The notes under the pieces are model-generated. The model saw nothing but the letters and a program-made list of their open reading frames with translations, did not search any database and was not told the DNA's origin. Position numbers and translations under genes: made by a program. Below are positions 1 through 9,295 of a stretch of 64,000 nt of DNA, piece after piece (the first letter of the stretch is position 1; every line of letters begins with the position of its first letter). The DNA comes from Ferruginibacter sp. (GTDB lineage: Bacteria; Bacteroidota; Bacteroidia; Chitinophagales; Chitinophagaceae): positions 124,001 through 188,000 of the forward strand of contig JAURKC010000032.1 of the NCBI GenBank assembly GCA_030831945.1, given 5' to 3'.

Positions 1-2873
1 ACGATATCCGCCCTATACTAGTCCAAAAATGTTACCTATGTCATGGTCCCGATCCAAGTAGCCGAAAAGGTAATCTGCGATTGGATACCTATGAAGGAGC
101 TACTGCCTTAACAAAAGATGGAAACAAAGCGGTTGATCCGATTCACTCAGAAAAAAGTATGCTGCTTTTTCGAATCAATCACAAGGATCCTGATATCATG
201 ATGCCAACACCAGAATCAAATTTAAAACTGACCGATCGTGAAATTGCTTTGATAAAAAAATGGATTGCTCAAGGTGCGGAGTGGAAACCCTATTGGGCAT
301 TTATTTCCCCAAAAGAAACGGATGCACTAAAAAATTATTCAGGCAATGCAATCGATTATTTCATCAATAAAAAATTGGAAGAAAATAATATCAGCGTTTC
401 AGACGCAGCTGATAAAAATACCCTCATTCGAAGAGTTTCCTATGTGTTAACAGGACTTCCACCAACGCCAATGGCGATCCAAAAATTTTTAGAAGATAAA
501 AGTCAAAATGCTTATCCAAAAATGGTTGACCAGTATTTGCAATCGCCAGCTTTTGGAGAACGTTGGGCAAGGCATTGGATGGACCTAGTAAGGTATGCTG
601 AAACAAAAGGACACGAATTTGATTTCACCATTTCTGGTGCCTGGAGATATCGGGATTACCTCATTCGTGCCTTTAATGCTGATGTCCCCTACGATCAACT
701 AGTACGTGAACAATTAGCTGGCGATTTATTAGAAGCACCAAGAATTAATGTAGCTGAAAAAATAAATGAATCACAATTGGGAACTGTTTTTTATGCAATG
801 GCAGAAGGCTCACACAGTCCAGTGGATGTTAGAAAAGATGAATCTGACCGTATTGATAATATGATCGATGTTACTGGTAAAACTTTCCAAGGACTAACCA
901 TTTCATGTGCCCGCTGTCATGACCATAAGTTTGATCCTATAAGTACAAAAGACTACTACTCTTTTTATGGACTGATGGAAGGAACCAGGTTTTCACCGAT
1001 CCCTGCTAATCTTATCGAAACATCTAAAAAAACACAACAATTACAATCCATTCAAGATTCTATACGCACTCAATTAATTAGTAGCTGGATTAAAAAACAA
1101 ACTCCCTCCAACGCTTTAAAAACCACTGTTGCTAATATTAATTTACAAGACCGCCCCAAGGAGGATTCCGTTCTAGGAAATTTCTCTGGATCAGATTTGG
1201 ATGGTTGGAAATCGGATGGCTTAGCTTTCACAAACAGCACCACCCTGGGAGATCCCGTGTTTAATGACAAGCATAAATTAATATCGCTTCAAGACGGAAA
1301 AGCATCCAGTAAAAAATTAGCTATCGGAATTTTTGGTGCACTTCGTTCACCAGACTTTACCATCAACAAGAATTTTATTGGCGTAAAGGCTGCAGGAAAA
1401 AAGGCTTCTATCAGAATAGTGATTGATAATTTTCAACTTATCCAATATCCAATTTATGGAGGAATAGAGCAAAGAGTGGATACCGCAATGTTTAAAAATT
1501 TTATTTTTGACGTATCCCAATGGAAAGGACACAAAGCCTATATTGAAGTGGTTTCCGGTGTTTATGATTCGCATGTCTTTAAAATGAAAAAGGAATCATA
1601 TATCGAAGTGAAATATGCAATTGCCTTTGAAAAAAAATGGTTTGAGCCAGCCATTTCAAAACATCCATCTAATCAACCAGCTCAATCACTTCAAGCAATT
1701 GTAGAGAATAAGTTATCCGCTTCGGATGTACAGTTAGTAAATTCACTTATCCAATCCAATCGTTTAGACAGAAAATCGCTCTCCATTGACAATCTGCTTC
1801 AAAAAAAATCTGAACTAGAACAATCCTTTACAGACTCTACCGAATTTTTCTATGGTGTAACAGATGGCTTTGGAAAAAATAGTCCCGTTTTTATTCGCGG
1901 TAATTGTGCTGAACTTTCCCCTGAACCAGTAAACCGTGCTTTTTTACATGCTGTGAAAGTTTCGAATCCAGATTTTAATGTAAAAGGAAGTGGGCGCATG
2001 CAATTGGCTACTGCTATTACAGACCCTAACAACCCCCTCACCTACCGAGTAATGGTCAACCGAATCTGGCACCATCTATTTGGCAAAGGAATTGTTGAAA
2101 CAGTTGATAATTTTGGTATGCAAGGAAAATTGCCTTCTCATCCTGAGTTGTTAGATCATCTAGCCATTCAGTTTCAGAAAGACCAATATTCCATCAAAAA
2201 AACTATACGGAATATTGTATTATCTGATGCATTCAAAAGATCAGTAGTGCCCAATAACAAGGCTACCAAAATAGATCCCTCCAATAGTATGCTATCGCAC
2301 TATCCAGTTCGAAGACTCGAAGCAGAAGCCATTCGCGATGCTATGTTGGCTTCTTCAGACCAGTTAGATAAAAAGATGTTTGGTAGTTCTATACCCGTTC
2401 ATATTACTCGATTTATGAATGGTCGTGGTAAACCTTCCAAATCTGGTCCACTTGATGGCGATAGAAGAAGAAGTATTTATTTGGAAGTAAGAAGGAATTT
2501 TATGGATCCAATGATGATGACATTCGATCGGCCTAATCCATTTAATTCCTTTGGAAGAAGAACGGTTACCAATGTCCCATCGCAGTCGCTGATACTTTTA
2601 AATGATCCTTTTGTAATTCAACAAGCCGAAGCGATGGCAACCAATCTTTTGTCAAAAAAAATTAGTACGTCCGATGACCGAGTTGATTGGATCTATCAGC
2701 GAAGCCTTTCTAGAAATGCTTCAGAACAAGAAATAGATGATGCAAAAGAATTTATTGCACAATTGAAAAACACCTATGCGAAGCATGGAATAAAAACAAA
2801 TATTGAATGGATCGTTTGGAAAGATTATATTCATTCTGTCTTTAACCTAAAGGAATTTATTTATTTAAATTAA
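1..2873 (+). CDS. PSCyt1-DUF1549-DUF1553 (PSD1) c-type heme protein, 5' end outside the window
   Basis: The frame is open from base 3, so the gene starts left of the window; a TTG at 81 is not the start. Codons 30-44 give a CxxCH heme site (CYLCH) followed by a GNLRLD-type segment, typical of the planctomycete cytochrome C domain. A DUF1549 (PSCyt2) region follows at about 340-1000 and contains a second CARCH motif (906-920). After a central, probably beta-rich segment comes DUF1553 (PSD1) from about 1990 to the end, with the NRIWHHLFG and NVPSQSL signatures and the usual KEFIYLN ending. Only one base separates the stop from the DUF1501 gene, a pairing common in Planctomycetes, Verrucomicrobia and some Bacteroidota. 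A secreted redox protein is expected; its substrate is unknown. The secretion signal lies outside the window. Confidence 0.9.
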   Translation, partial: DIRPILVQKCYLCHGPDPSSRKGNLRLDTYEGATALTKDGNKAVDPIHSEKSMLLFRINHKDPDIMMPTPESNLKLTDREIALIKKWIAQGAEWKPYWAFISPKETDALKNYSGNAIDYFINKKLEENNISVSDAADKNTLIRRVSYVLTGLPPTPMAIQKFLEDKSQNAYPKMVDQYLQSPAFGERWARHWMDLVRYAETKGHEFDFTISGAWRYRDYLIRAFNADVPYDQLVREQLAGDLLEAPRINVAEKINESQLGTVFYAMAEGSHSPVDVRKDESDRIDNMIDVTGKTFQGLTISCARCHDHKFDPISTKDYYSFYGLMEGTRFSPIPANLIETSKKTQQLQSIQDSIRTQLISSWIKKQTPSNALKTTVANINLQDRPKEDSVLGNFSGSDLDGWKSDGLAFTNSTTLGDPVFNDKHKLISLQDGKASSKKLAIGIFGALRSPDFTINKNFIGVKAAGKKASIRIVIDNFQLIQYPIYGGIEQRVDTAMFKNFIFDVSQWKGHKAYIEVVSGVYDSHVFKMKKESYIEVKYAIAFEKKWFEPAISKHPSNQPAQSLQAIVENKLSASDVQLVNSLIQSNRLDRKSLSIDNLLQKKSELEQSFTDSTEFFYGVTDGFGKNSPVFIRGNCAELSPEPVNRAFLHAVKVSNPDFNVKGSGRMQLATAITDPNNPLTYRVMVNRIWHHLFGKGIVETVDNFGMQGKLPSHPELLDHLAIQFQKDQYSIKKTIRNIVLSDAFKRSVVPNNKATKIDPSNSMLSHYPVRRLEAEAIRDAMLASSDQLDKKMFGSSIPVHITRFMNGRGKPSKSGPLDGDRRRSIYLEVRRNFMDPMMMTFDRPNPFNSFGRRTVTNVPSQSLILLNDPFVIQQAEAMATNLLSKKISTSDDRVDWIYQRSLSRNASEQEIDDAKEFIAQLKNTYAKHGIKTNIEWIVWKDYIHSVFNLKEFIYLN

Positions 2874-2874
2874 T

Positions 2875-4335
2875 ATGTCAAAGCATCTACCACCCTATCA
2901 AAAACAGCTTTCCCGAAGGGAGATGTTAGGCATCTGCAAATGCGGCTTTGGTTCGCTTGCAATGGTGAGTTTATTTGGAAGCCTGTTACCCTCTTGTTCG
3001 AGCTCTTCTGATAAGTCAGCGCTAGTAGATTATTTATCCCGTGGCCCTAAAGCACCAGGGTTTTTACCAAGAGCTAAAAATATTATTTTCCTTTACATGG
3101 ATGGAGGGGTATCACAAGTAGATTCTTTTGATCCTAAACCACGACTTGAAAAAGAAAATGGAGAAGACCCTAGCAGCAAGTTCAAAGTGGACGCTACTCA
3201 ATTTGCAAATGTGGGCAAAATTTTAAAGAGCCCCTGGTCTTTTAAAAAATATGGTGAGTCTGGAATGGAAGTGAGCGAATTATTTCCACATATTGCTACC
3301 TGTGTAGATGACCTAGCATTGATTAGATCTATGGTTTCTAATTTTCCAGAACATACCAACGCAAATTATTTTCTTCATACAGGCAGCGGTTTACAAGGAC
3401 GCCCTAGCATGGGTGCCTGGATGAACTATGGATTAGGTAGCGAGAATAATACACTTCCAGGATATGTAGTGCTGGATGGTGGGCTTATTCCTCCTGGAGG
3501 ACTTGATAATTTTAAAAATGGTTTTCTTCCTGCAACCTATCAAGCTTCAATTTTACGCGCAGGTGCAGAGCCCATTGCGAATATTAAACCAATTGATTCA
3601 ATAGCTGGAATTCAAGATGAAAAATTAGCCTTTTTGAAAAAAAGAGACAAACATCTATTGAGCTCATTAGAAGGCGCAGACGAAATGGAATCCGCTATTA
3701 GCAATTATGAATTGGCCTATAAAATGCAATCTTCCATTCCAGAGCTCACAGAATTTAAATCAGAATCAGAAGCTACTAAAAAACTATATGGATTAGATTC
3801 TGACAATCCACATACAAAAAGTTATGCAGCTCAATGCTTACTTGCTAGAAGACTCGTTGAAAGAGGGGTAAGATTTATTGAACTTACCTGCCCTTCTATT
3901 GGAGGCTTCGACCGTTGGGACCAACACGCAAATTTAAAAACCGGACATGAAAGTAATGCCCAAGCAATAGATCAACCGATTGCTGGTCTATTAAAAGATT
4001 TAAAGATGCGTGGCCTATTGGAAGAAACCTTAGTTGTTTGGTCAGGCGAATTTGGACGTACACCTTTTGCCCAAGGGCAGGATGGACGTGATCATAATCC
4101 ATCCGCATTCAGCATGTGGATGGCAGGCGCTGGCATTAAGGGAGGAACGATTTATGGAGCCACCGACGAATACGGTTACCGCGTTGTAGACAAGCCCGTT
4201 ACCATTCATGATTTACATGCCACCATGCTCTACTTGTTGGGAATAGACCATAAACAACTCACCTTCCGTTTTGGTGGTCGTGATTTTCGACTGACCGATG
4301 TACATGGTAATGTGGTAAAAGATATCATCTCCTAA
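2875..4335 (+). CDS. DUF1501 family protein, probable Tat-exported lipoprotein
   Basis: This 486-residue protein belongs to DUF1501, a family in the alkaline-phosphatase-like/sulfatase superfamily of unknown reaction. The N-terminus carries SRREML, a twin-arginine-like motif, then a hydrophobic stretch ending in LLPSC, which could be a lipobox. Family features include YMDGGVSQVDSFDPKP near residue 75, the FGRTPF block and the C-terminal IHDLHATMLYLLGIDH block near residues 440-460. It starts one base after the DUF1553 gene, so the two are almost certainly co-transcribed and act together in the periplasm. Folded, cofactor-loaded export by Tat would fit a metal-dependent enzyme. The family call is firm; the function is not known. 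Confidence 0.92.
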   Translation: MSKHLPPYQKQLSRREMLGICKCGFGSLAMVSLFGSLLPSCSSSSDKSALVDYLSRGPKAPGFLPRAKNIIFLYMDGGVSQVDSFDPKPRLEKENGEDPSSKFKVDATQFANVGKILKSPWSFKKYGESGMEVSELFPHIATCVDDLALIRSMVSNFPEHTNANYFLHTGSGLQGRPSMGAWMNYGLGSENNTLPGYVVLDGGLIPPGGLDNFKNGFLPATYQASILRAGAEPIANIKPIDSIAGIQDEKLAFLKKRDKHLLSSLEGADEMESAISNYELAYKMQSSIPELTEFKSESEATKKLYGLDSDNPHTKSYAAQCLLARRLVERGVRFIELTCPSIGGFDRWDQHANLKTGHESNAQAIDQPIAGLLKDLKMRGLLEETLVVWSGEFGRTPFAQGQDGRDHNPSAFSMWMAGAGIKGGTIYGATDEYGYRVVDKPVTIHDLHATMLYLLGIDHKQLTFRFGGRDFRLTDVHGNVVKDIIS

Positions 4336-4347
4336 ATAAAAAATACT

Positions 4348-5277
4348 ATGAAATTATTTAGCCTTCAACTTTGCATTCTACTCCTCTCTTTTCAAATTGT
4401 GCCTACTGCAATGCAGGCACAAAACATAGGAAAAACAGCTATTCGTCATTCTTTTTTTATCGCTGGTCCAAAATTCACTGGTATTATTGGTGAGAATGGA
4501 GAAGAAATTTGGAAAGCCGATAAAGCAGGTGCAAGAGATGGATATGTATTGCCGAATGGCAATATTTTAATTTGTTGGGGTGATGAAGTGAGAGAATATG
4601 ACGTCGACAAAAAAGTAATTTTTAATTTTAAAAAGTCTGCTACAGAAAACGAATTAGGCACGGCCGTTAGATTAAAAAATGGAAATACATTAATCACTGA
4701 ATCTGGAAAAGCACCGCGACTTCTAGAAGTCGATCAATCGGGGGAGATAAAAATTTCGGTACCCTTACTACCCGAAACAGATAATATTCATATGCAAACT
4801 AGAATGGCCCGAAAACTACCTACTGGTAATTATTTAGTACCCCATTTATTGGCATTCAGTGTAAAAGAATATACCCCTGCTGGAAAAATCGTAAACACTA
4901 TCAAAACTGACCTTGCTGAATTAGGAGGTAGAGCAGTCGAAAACTGGCCTTTTACTGCTATCCGATTACAAAATGGCAATACATTAGTTACACTTACTCA
5001 TGGAAATAAAGTGGTAGAATTTAATCCTCAAGGAAATATTGTTTGGAAAATATCTAATGATGATTTTGAAGAAAAACCATTTAAAGATCCCTGCGGTGCC
5101 CAACGATTAGCCAATGGCCACACGGTAATTGCAAGTTATGGTGCAAGTGATGGGATTCGTTTGTTTGAAGTAGACAAGAATAAAAAAATCGTATGGACCT
5201 ACAATGGCTATGGTGCTCATGAATTTCAAATATTAACCACCAACGGTGAAAAATTAAAAGGCAGTCCACTAAAATAA
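4348..5277 (+). CDS. Secreted beta-propeller protein (PQQ/NHL-like repeats)
   Basis: This is a 309-residue protein with a signal peptide (MKLFSLQL to MQAQ, about 25 residues). The rest is built of repeated units with an NGN(T/I)L(I/V) core: PNGNILI, KNGNTLI, PTGNYLV, QNGNTLV and ANGHTVI, each followed by a V(D/N)-containing strand and often a VW or IW ending. This is the layout of a small PQQ-like or NHL-like propeller. No enzymatic residues can be named. It lies 12 bases after the DUF1501 gene and 19 bases before the cytochrome-LRR gene, so it is part of the same operon and may be a binding or scaffold partner of the heme proteins. Confidence 0.8.
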   Translation: MKLFSLQLCILLLSFQIVPTAMQAQNIGKTAIRHSFFIAGPKFTGIIGENGEEIWKADKAGARDGYVLPNGNILICWGDEVREYDVDKKVIFNFKKSATENELGTAVRLKNGNTLITESGKAPRLLEVDQSGEIKISVPLLPETDNIHMQTRMARKLPTGNYLVPHLLAFSVKEYTPAGKIVNTIKTDLAELGGRAVENWPFTAIRLQNGNTLVTLTHGNKVVEFNPQGNIVWKISNDDFEEKPFKDPCGAQRLANGHTVIASYGASDGIRLFEVDKNKKIVWTYNGYGAHEFQILTTNGEKLKGSPLK

Positions 5278-5296
5278 TAATGTAACTAATTTACTT

Positions 5297-6670
5297 ATGC
5301 AAGCAACTGCTGATTTAACCATGTTTTTCGGAAGATTTCATCCCCTATTTATTCATCTGCCAATAGGCCTTTTGGTATTTGCAATTTTAATGGAGCTACT
5401 TCAATTTTTTAAGCCAAGAGAATCCTTTGCAAAAACAATTTCACTGGTATGGTTAGCAGCTGCTATTAGCTCAATTTTTTCAGCAACTGCTGGATATTTT
5501 TTATCCCTTGGTGGTGGCTATGAAGAGTCAACACTAAACCTTCACAAAATAAGTGGGATAACCCTTGCAGTGATTGCTACTTGCTGCTATTTACTGACTG
5601 CATTCCCACTGCCTTTTTTTATAAAGGTATCCCGAATGATAAGGACTATATTAATATTGTCGATTTCGGTATTATTAATACTCACTGGCCACTGGGGTGG
5701 ATCATTGACCCATGGTAGTAATTACCTGATGGAATTTGCACCAATAGCTGGATCAGGAAGTCAAAAAAATCAAGCCACGCACACCAAAATTTCAGGACTA
5801 GATTCTGCAGATATTTTCAATGATGCGGTAATGCCTATTCTTCAATCCAAATGTGTTAGCTGTCACAATAAAGAAAAGAAAAAAGGAGGACTACTGCTCA
5901 CTTCTTATGAAGAAATTTTAACTGGAGGAAAATCAAGAGAAGGTGTTATTCCAGGTAATACAGCAACCAGCGAAATTTTTAGACGCATTACCCTTCCTAA
6001 AGAGCATAAAGAATTTATGCCTTCGGATGGTAAAATACCGCTAACCGAATCACAGATTGCTATTTTAGAATTTTGGATTGAAACTGGTGCGCATCGAAAC
6101 ATGACGGTTGCCAACCTAAAACCTAATAAAAAGATAGAAAATATTTTCGGCGATTTCTTCCAATTAGGACGTGCTGCCATTCTTTCTTATTCAGCAAAAC
6201 CTGCTTCAAAAAAAGACCTCGCTGCATTGATACAAGAAGGATTTCAAGTATTTGCTATCAATGAATCTAATAATCTACTTGAAGTGAAATTTATAGGACC
6301 TTCCGCTACTAAGCCAGATCTGTCTGTACTAGAATCAGTAAAAGATCAACTAGTTTGGCTACAACTCTCTAACTGTGGTATCACAGATGAAGACCTTAAA
6401 ATAATCGGAAATTTGCCGAACCTTTTTAAGTTGAACTTAAACCAAAATAAGATTACAGATAAAGGCATTCCGGCCATTACAGGATTGAATAAACTTGAAT
6501 TACTAAATTTATATGGCACTGCTATCACTGATAGTTCAATTAATTCTCTGCAGAATTTAACGAGCCTTAAAAAATTATATGTTTGGGAAACTGCAGTAGA
6601 TACCACTCGTATGGAAACGATGTCAAAATCAAAAAAGGGATTAGAGATTGTTTATAAACTAGTCCCTTAA
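5297..6670 (+). CDS. Membrane-anchored c-type cytochrome with C-terminal leucine-rich repeats
   Basis: A 457-residue three-part protein. The first 150 residues contain four hydrophobic segments beginning FFGRFHPLFIHLPIG, typical of the DUF2231-like membrane domain found next to planctomycete cytochromes. Residues 175-270 are a PSCyt1 cytochrome with CVSCH (Cys186) and a GGLLLTSYEE...MPSDGKIPLTESQ block whose Met is the likely distal heme ligand. Residues 350-440 hold four leucine-rich repeats (LVWLQLSNCGI, LFKLNLNQNKI, LELLNLYGTAI, LKKLYVWETAV). It lies 19 bases behind the propeller gene. It probably anchors the heme system of this operon in the inner membrane with the repeats facing the periplasm. 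The combination is known from Planctomycetes; partners and substrates are unknown. Confidence 0.87.
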   Translation: MQATADLTMFFGRFHPLFIHLPIGLLVFAILMELLQFFKPRESFAKTISLVWLAAAISSIFSATAGYFLSLGGGYEESTLNLHKISGITLAVIATCCYLLTAFPLPFFIKVSRMIRTILILSISVLLILTGHWGGSLTHGSNYLMEFAPIAGSGSQKNQATHTKISGLDSADIFNDAVMPILQSKCVSCHNKEKKKGGLLLTSYEEILTGGKSREGVIPGNTATSEIFRRITLPKEHKEFMPSDGKIPLTESQIAILEFWIETGAHRNMTVANLKPNKKIENIFGDFFQLGRAAILSYSAKPASKKDLAALIQEGFQVFAINESNNLLEVKFIGPSATKPDLSVLESVKDQLVWLQLSNCGITDEDLKIIGNLPNLFKLNLNQNKITDKGIPAITGLNKLELLNLYGTAITDSSINSLQNLTSLKKLYVWETAVDTTRMETMSKSKKGLEIVYKLVP

Positions 6671-6691
6671 AATTCAAAGATTAAATATAAA

Positions 6692-8218
6692 ATGATAGAA
6701 AAAAAATCAATACTATTAAAACCTGTACTTCAAATAGGTGGCCTATTTGTTTTGTTATATTTTTTAAATCAAAACACCTTTTCACAAAAGATAGATACCA
6801 GTGGCAGCCGTGTAAAAACGGATATTAAAATTACATTACCGCTTATTGGTTCTGTAAAATACAGAAATGCAAACACGATCGAATCATCTAACTGGTTGAT
6901 TGGCTGCGAAACATTAGACAGAGATTTTGCTGATTACAACGAGTACAAAGAATATCTTAATCCCCTTGGCATTAAATTGCTACGTTTTCAGGGTGGCTGG
7001 GCTAAAATAGAGAAAGTAAAAGGCCAATATGACTGGGCATGGTTAGATAACATTATTAATGATGCCGCCAGCCGAGGGTTAAAACCATGGCTACAAACAT
7101 CGTATGGCAATACATTATACAAAGGTGGTGGCGGGGCAAATCTTGGCGCAGGTTTGCCTATTACAGAGGAAGCTTTGATTGCCTATAATAAATGGGTAGC
7201 AGCAATGGTTACCCGGTATAAGGATAAAGTAAAAGATTGGGAAGTATGGAACGAACCTAATTTTGGTGACAACACTATTAACAGTCCTGAATTGATTGCC
7301 GATTTTAATATCCGTACTGCTGAAATTATTAAAAAAATACAACCCGATGCAAAAATTTCAGGACTTGCATTAGGTCATATTGGTTATAAATATGCCGAAC
7401 GTTTCTTCAAACGGATTGCCGAAAAAAAGAAAATGAAACTGTTCGATAACATGACCTATCATGATTATGTATATAACCCCGATGCCAACTATTTGAAAGT
7501 ATATATGTTGCAGGAAGCACTATATAAATATGCTCCTAATATTAAATTGAGGCAAGGCGAAAACGGTGCACCATCTGGAGGTGGAGGTGGCAGAGGTGCT
7601 TTATGGGATTATGACTGGAGCGAATTAACACAAGCCAAATGGGATACACGGAGAATGTTGGGTAACTTAGGGCATGATATTGAATGCAGTATTTTCGGTA
7701 TCATAGAAATGGCTTATACCAATGGGCCAATTAACCGGCTTAATTATAAAGGCATCATTAAATCCGATTCTACAAAAAAATTAATTCGCCCCAAAATTGC
7801 TTACTACGCCATTCAGAATGTTACCTCGATTTTTGATAATTCATTAGAAAGATTAATGGATTTGGAACATACTTATAACATTGAAGGTGCAAGTTTGGGA
7901 GAACACCGTTTTTCGCAGACCACTGACCGCAGCCTTTCTGTTTATGGTTACCAGCACAAGGTTTCAAAAAAGCAGGTTTATACAATATGGATAGATGAAA
8001 GCATCCCCTCAGAATCTAATCAAACAAAATTACAAACCTTTTCTTTTTCCAATGCTAATTTTGATTCCCCTGTTTTAATTGACATTATCACCGGTGCAGT
8101 CTATGAAATACCAACCCAACTATGGAGTAAAAAAGGAAACACCTATAATTTTAAAGATATACCTGTGTATGATGCGCCCATTTTAATTGCAGACAAAAGC
8201 CTTATCAATTTAAATTGA
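6692..8218 (+). CDS. Secreted GH39-like (clan GH-A) glycoside hydrolase
   Basis: This 508-residue protein has an N-terminal hydrophobic segment (residues 8-27) that probably acts as a signal peptide. The TIM-barrel region shows the clan GH-A acid/base motif WNEPN with Glu188, and a second glutamate in RQGENGAP (Glu290) that would be the nucleophile. The arrangement resembles GH39 beta-xylosidase/iduronidase relatives, but the exact family and substrate cannot be fixed by eye. A C-terminal beta domain from about residue 390 ends with the YDAPILI strand. It follows the cytochrome gene by 21 bases and is the last gene of the plus-strand block, which links the heme proteins to glycan breakdown. 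Confidence 0.78.
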   Translation: MIEKKSILLKPVLQIGGLFVLLYFLNQNTFSQKIDTSGSRVKTDIKITLPLIGSVKYRNANTIESSNWLIGCETLDRDFADYNEYKEYLNPLGIKLLRFQGGWAKIEKVKGQYDWAWLDNIINDAASRGLKPWLQTSYGNTLYKGGGGANLGAGLPITEEALIAYNKWVAAMVTRYKDKVKDWEVWNEPNFGDNTINSPELIADFNIRTAEIIKKIQPDAKISGLALGHIGYKYAERFFKRIAEKKKMKLFDNMTYHDYVYNPDANYLKVYMLQEALYKYAPNIKLRQGENGAPSGGGGGRGALWDYDWSELTQAKWDTRRMLGNLGHDIECSIFGIIEMAYTNGPINRLNYKGIIKSDSTKKLIRPKIAYYAIQNVTSIFDNSLERLMDLEHTYNIEGASLGEHRFSQTTDRSLSVYGYQHKVSKKQVYTIWIDESIPSESNQTKLQTFSFSNANFDSPVLIDIITGAVYEIPTQLWSKKGNTYNFKDIPVYDAPILIADKSLINLN

Positions 8219-8524
8219 TGGAATTTAACAGCACCCGTTTTTTAATGGATGCAGAATTACATTGGGATGATTTGGGTGGTGGTGGGCTTTATGTTAATGG
8301 GACGGTACTGTTTAGGGAAGTAAATTTAAAACATCAGCGGCCCTTTTAAGGCGGTATTGCTTTATCATTGATAGCAGACGGTATCTTCAACTTTAAGACA
8401 AAGGTTAGTACATTTTTCTTGCTACTTATATAAGTATTGCTTATTCTGATGAAATGATGGCTATTGGTTTAATGTGATCAACTGTAATTTTTTTATTTAT
8501 TCGATGTTTTATTTACTCAATGAA
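8219..8524 (+). other. Intergenic region with one doubtful small open frame
   Basis: This spacer of about 300 bases lies between the GH39-like gene and the convergent phosphopantetheinyl transferase gene. An ATG overlapping the previous stop codon (tgATG, 8218-8220) opens a frame of 43 codons ending at 8349; its product is rich in glycine in the middle and matches nothing I recognise. It could be a translationally coupled peptide or the eroded remnant of a longer gene. A 12-base palindrome ACTTATATAAGT lies near 8425. No clear terminator was seen. Confidence 0.3.
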
Positions 8525-9169
8525 TTAAACTGATTGAATCACCCAAGCCAAGGTATGATCATTAAAAAATAATACCTGCACTGGCAAGTCTATTAATCTG
8601 TTTTTTAAAATTTTGCATTGAGCAATTGCTTTGTCCTCATCTCCATCAAATTGAATGATCGGTAGATGTTTTATAAAATCCACCTCCTGACTACCCTGCC
8701 ATTTAAATAACGCTTCTTTAATACTCCATGCAGCGGTTAATAATTTTTCACTCAACGTACTATAAGGTAAAAGCGGTACTTCCTTCAATAACTGCTGTTC
8801 TTGATCTGACAAAAATTTATGCTTAATCTTTTCTACTCGATTAGATATTTTTTCTATATCAACCCCTACTCTATAATTTGGACTTACTACTACGGCCGCA
8901 TATTCACCACAATGAGAAATCGAAAAATGATAGGCTTCGTTTTCTAAAAAAGGTTTCCTAGTATCTGCAATTCGAATGAGCTCATAAGGAAAATCTGGAA
9001 ACAACTGCTGTAATAAAAATCTACCCGCTAAATGTTGCCTTCTTTTATTAGGATGGGTAATTTCTTGCTGCAAGGTCACTTTTTGTAAAAAAAATTCTTC
9101 TGGCTCAGTGATGTGCCAAACACCTAATTTTGTAGTGTCGTTGATATTTTGTTGATAAACCAGCGGCAT
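8525..9169 (-). CDS. 4'-phosphopantetheinyl transferase superfamily protein
   Basis: A 214-residue Sfp/AcpT-type enzyme that transfers the 4'-phosphopantetheine arm of coenzyme A to a carrier-protein serine. Diagnostic motifs are present in order: FSISHCG near residue 80, VGVDIEK near residue 102 (Mg-binding Asp and Glu) and WSIKEALFKW near residue 155. The length suits the Sfp-like two-domain type rather than the short AcpS type. It stands alone on the minus strand, between the GH39 block and the divergent dcd gene, so its carrier-protein partner cannot be read from the context. ATG start at 9169. Confidence 0.9.
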   Translation of the reverse strand: MPLVYQQNINDTTKLGVWHITEPEEFFLQKVTLQQEITHPNKRRQHLAGRFLLQQLFPDFPYELIRIADTRKPFLENEAYHFSISHCGEYAAVVVSPNYRVGVDIEKISNRVEKIKHKFLSDQEQQLLKEVPLLPYSTLSEKLLTAAWSIKEALFKWQGSQEVDFIKHLPIIQFDGDEDKAIAQCKILKNRLIDLPVQVLFFNDHTLAWVIQSV

Positions 9170-9295
9170 GAATCGATGATTAATTTTTGATTACAGGAAT
9201 TTGAATGAATATTTGCAGTCGAAATTCAATTGACAAATTTCACCATAAACTCTTGGCAAAGTAACGCATAAAACATTTAAACCAATTAACCTGAC

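Noticed and set aside
1070..2041. Minus-strand open frames inside the first gene
   Set aside because: They are short, overlap a strongly conserved plus-strand protein and carry no domain; the same holds for similar antisense frames in other genes across the window.
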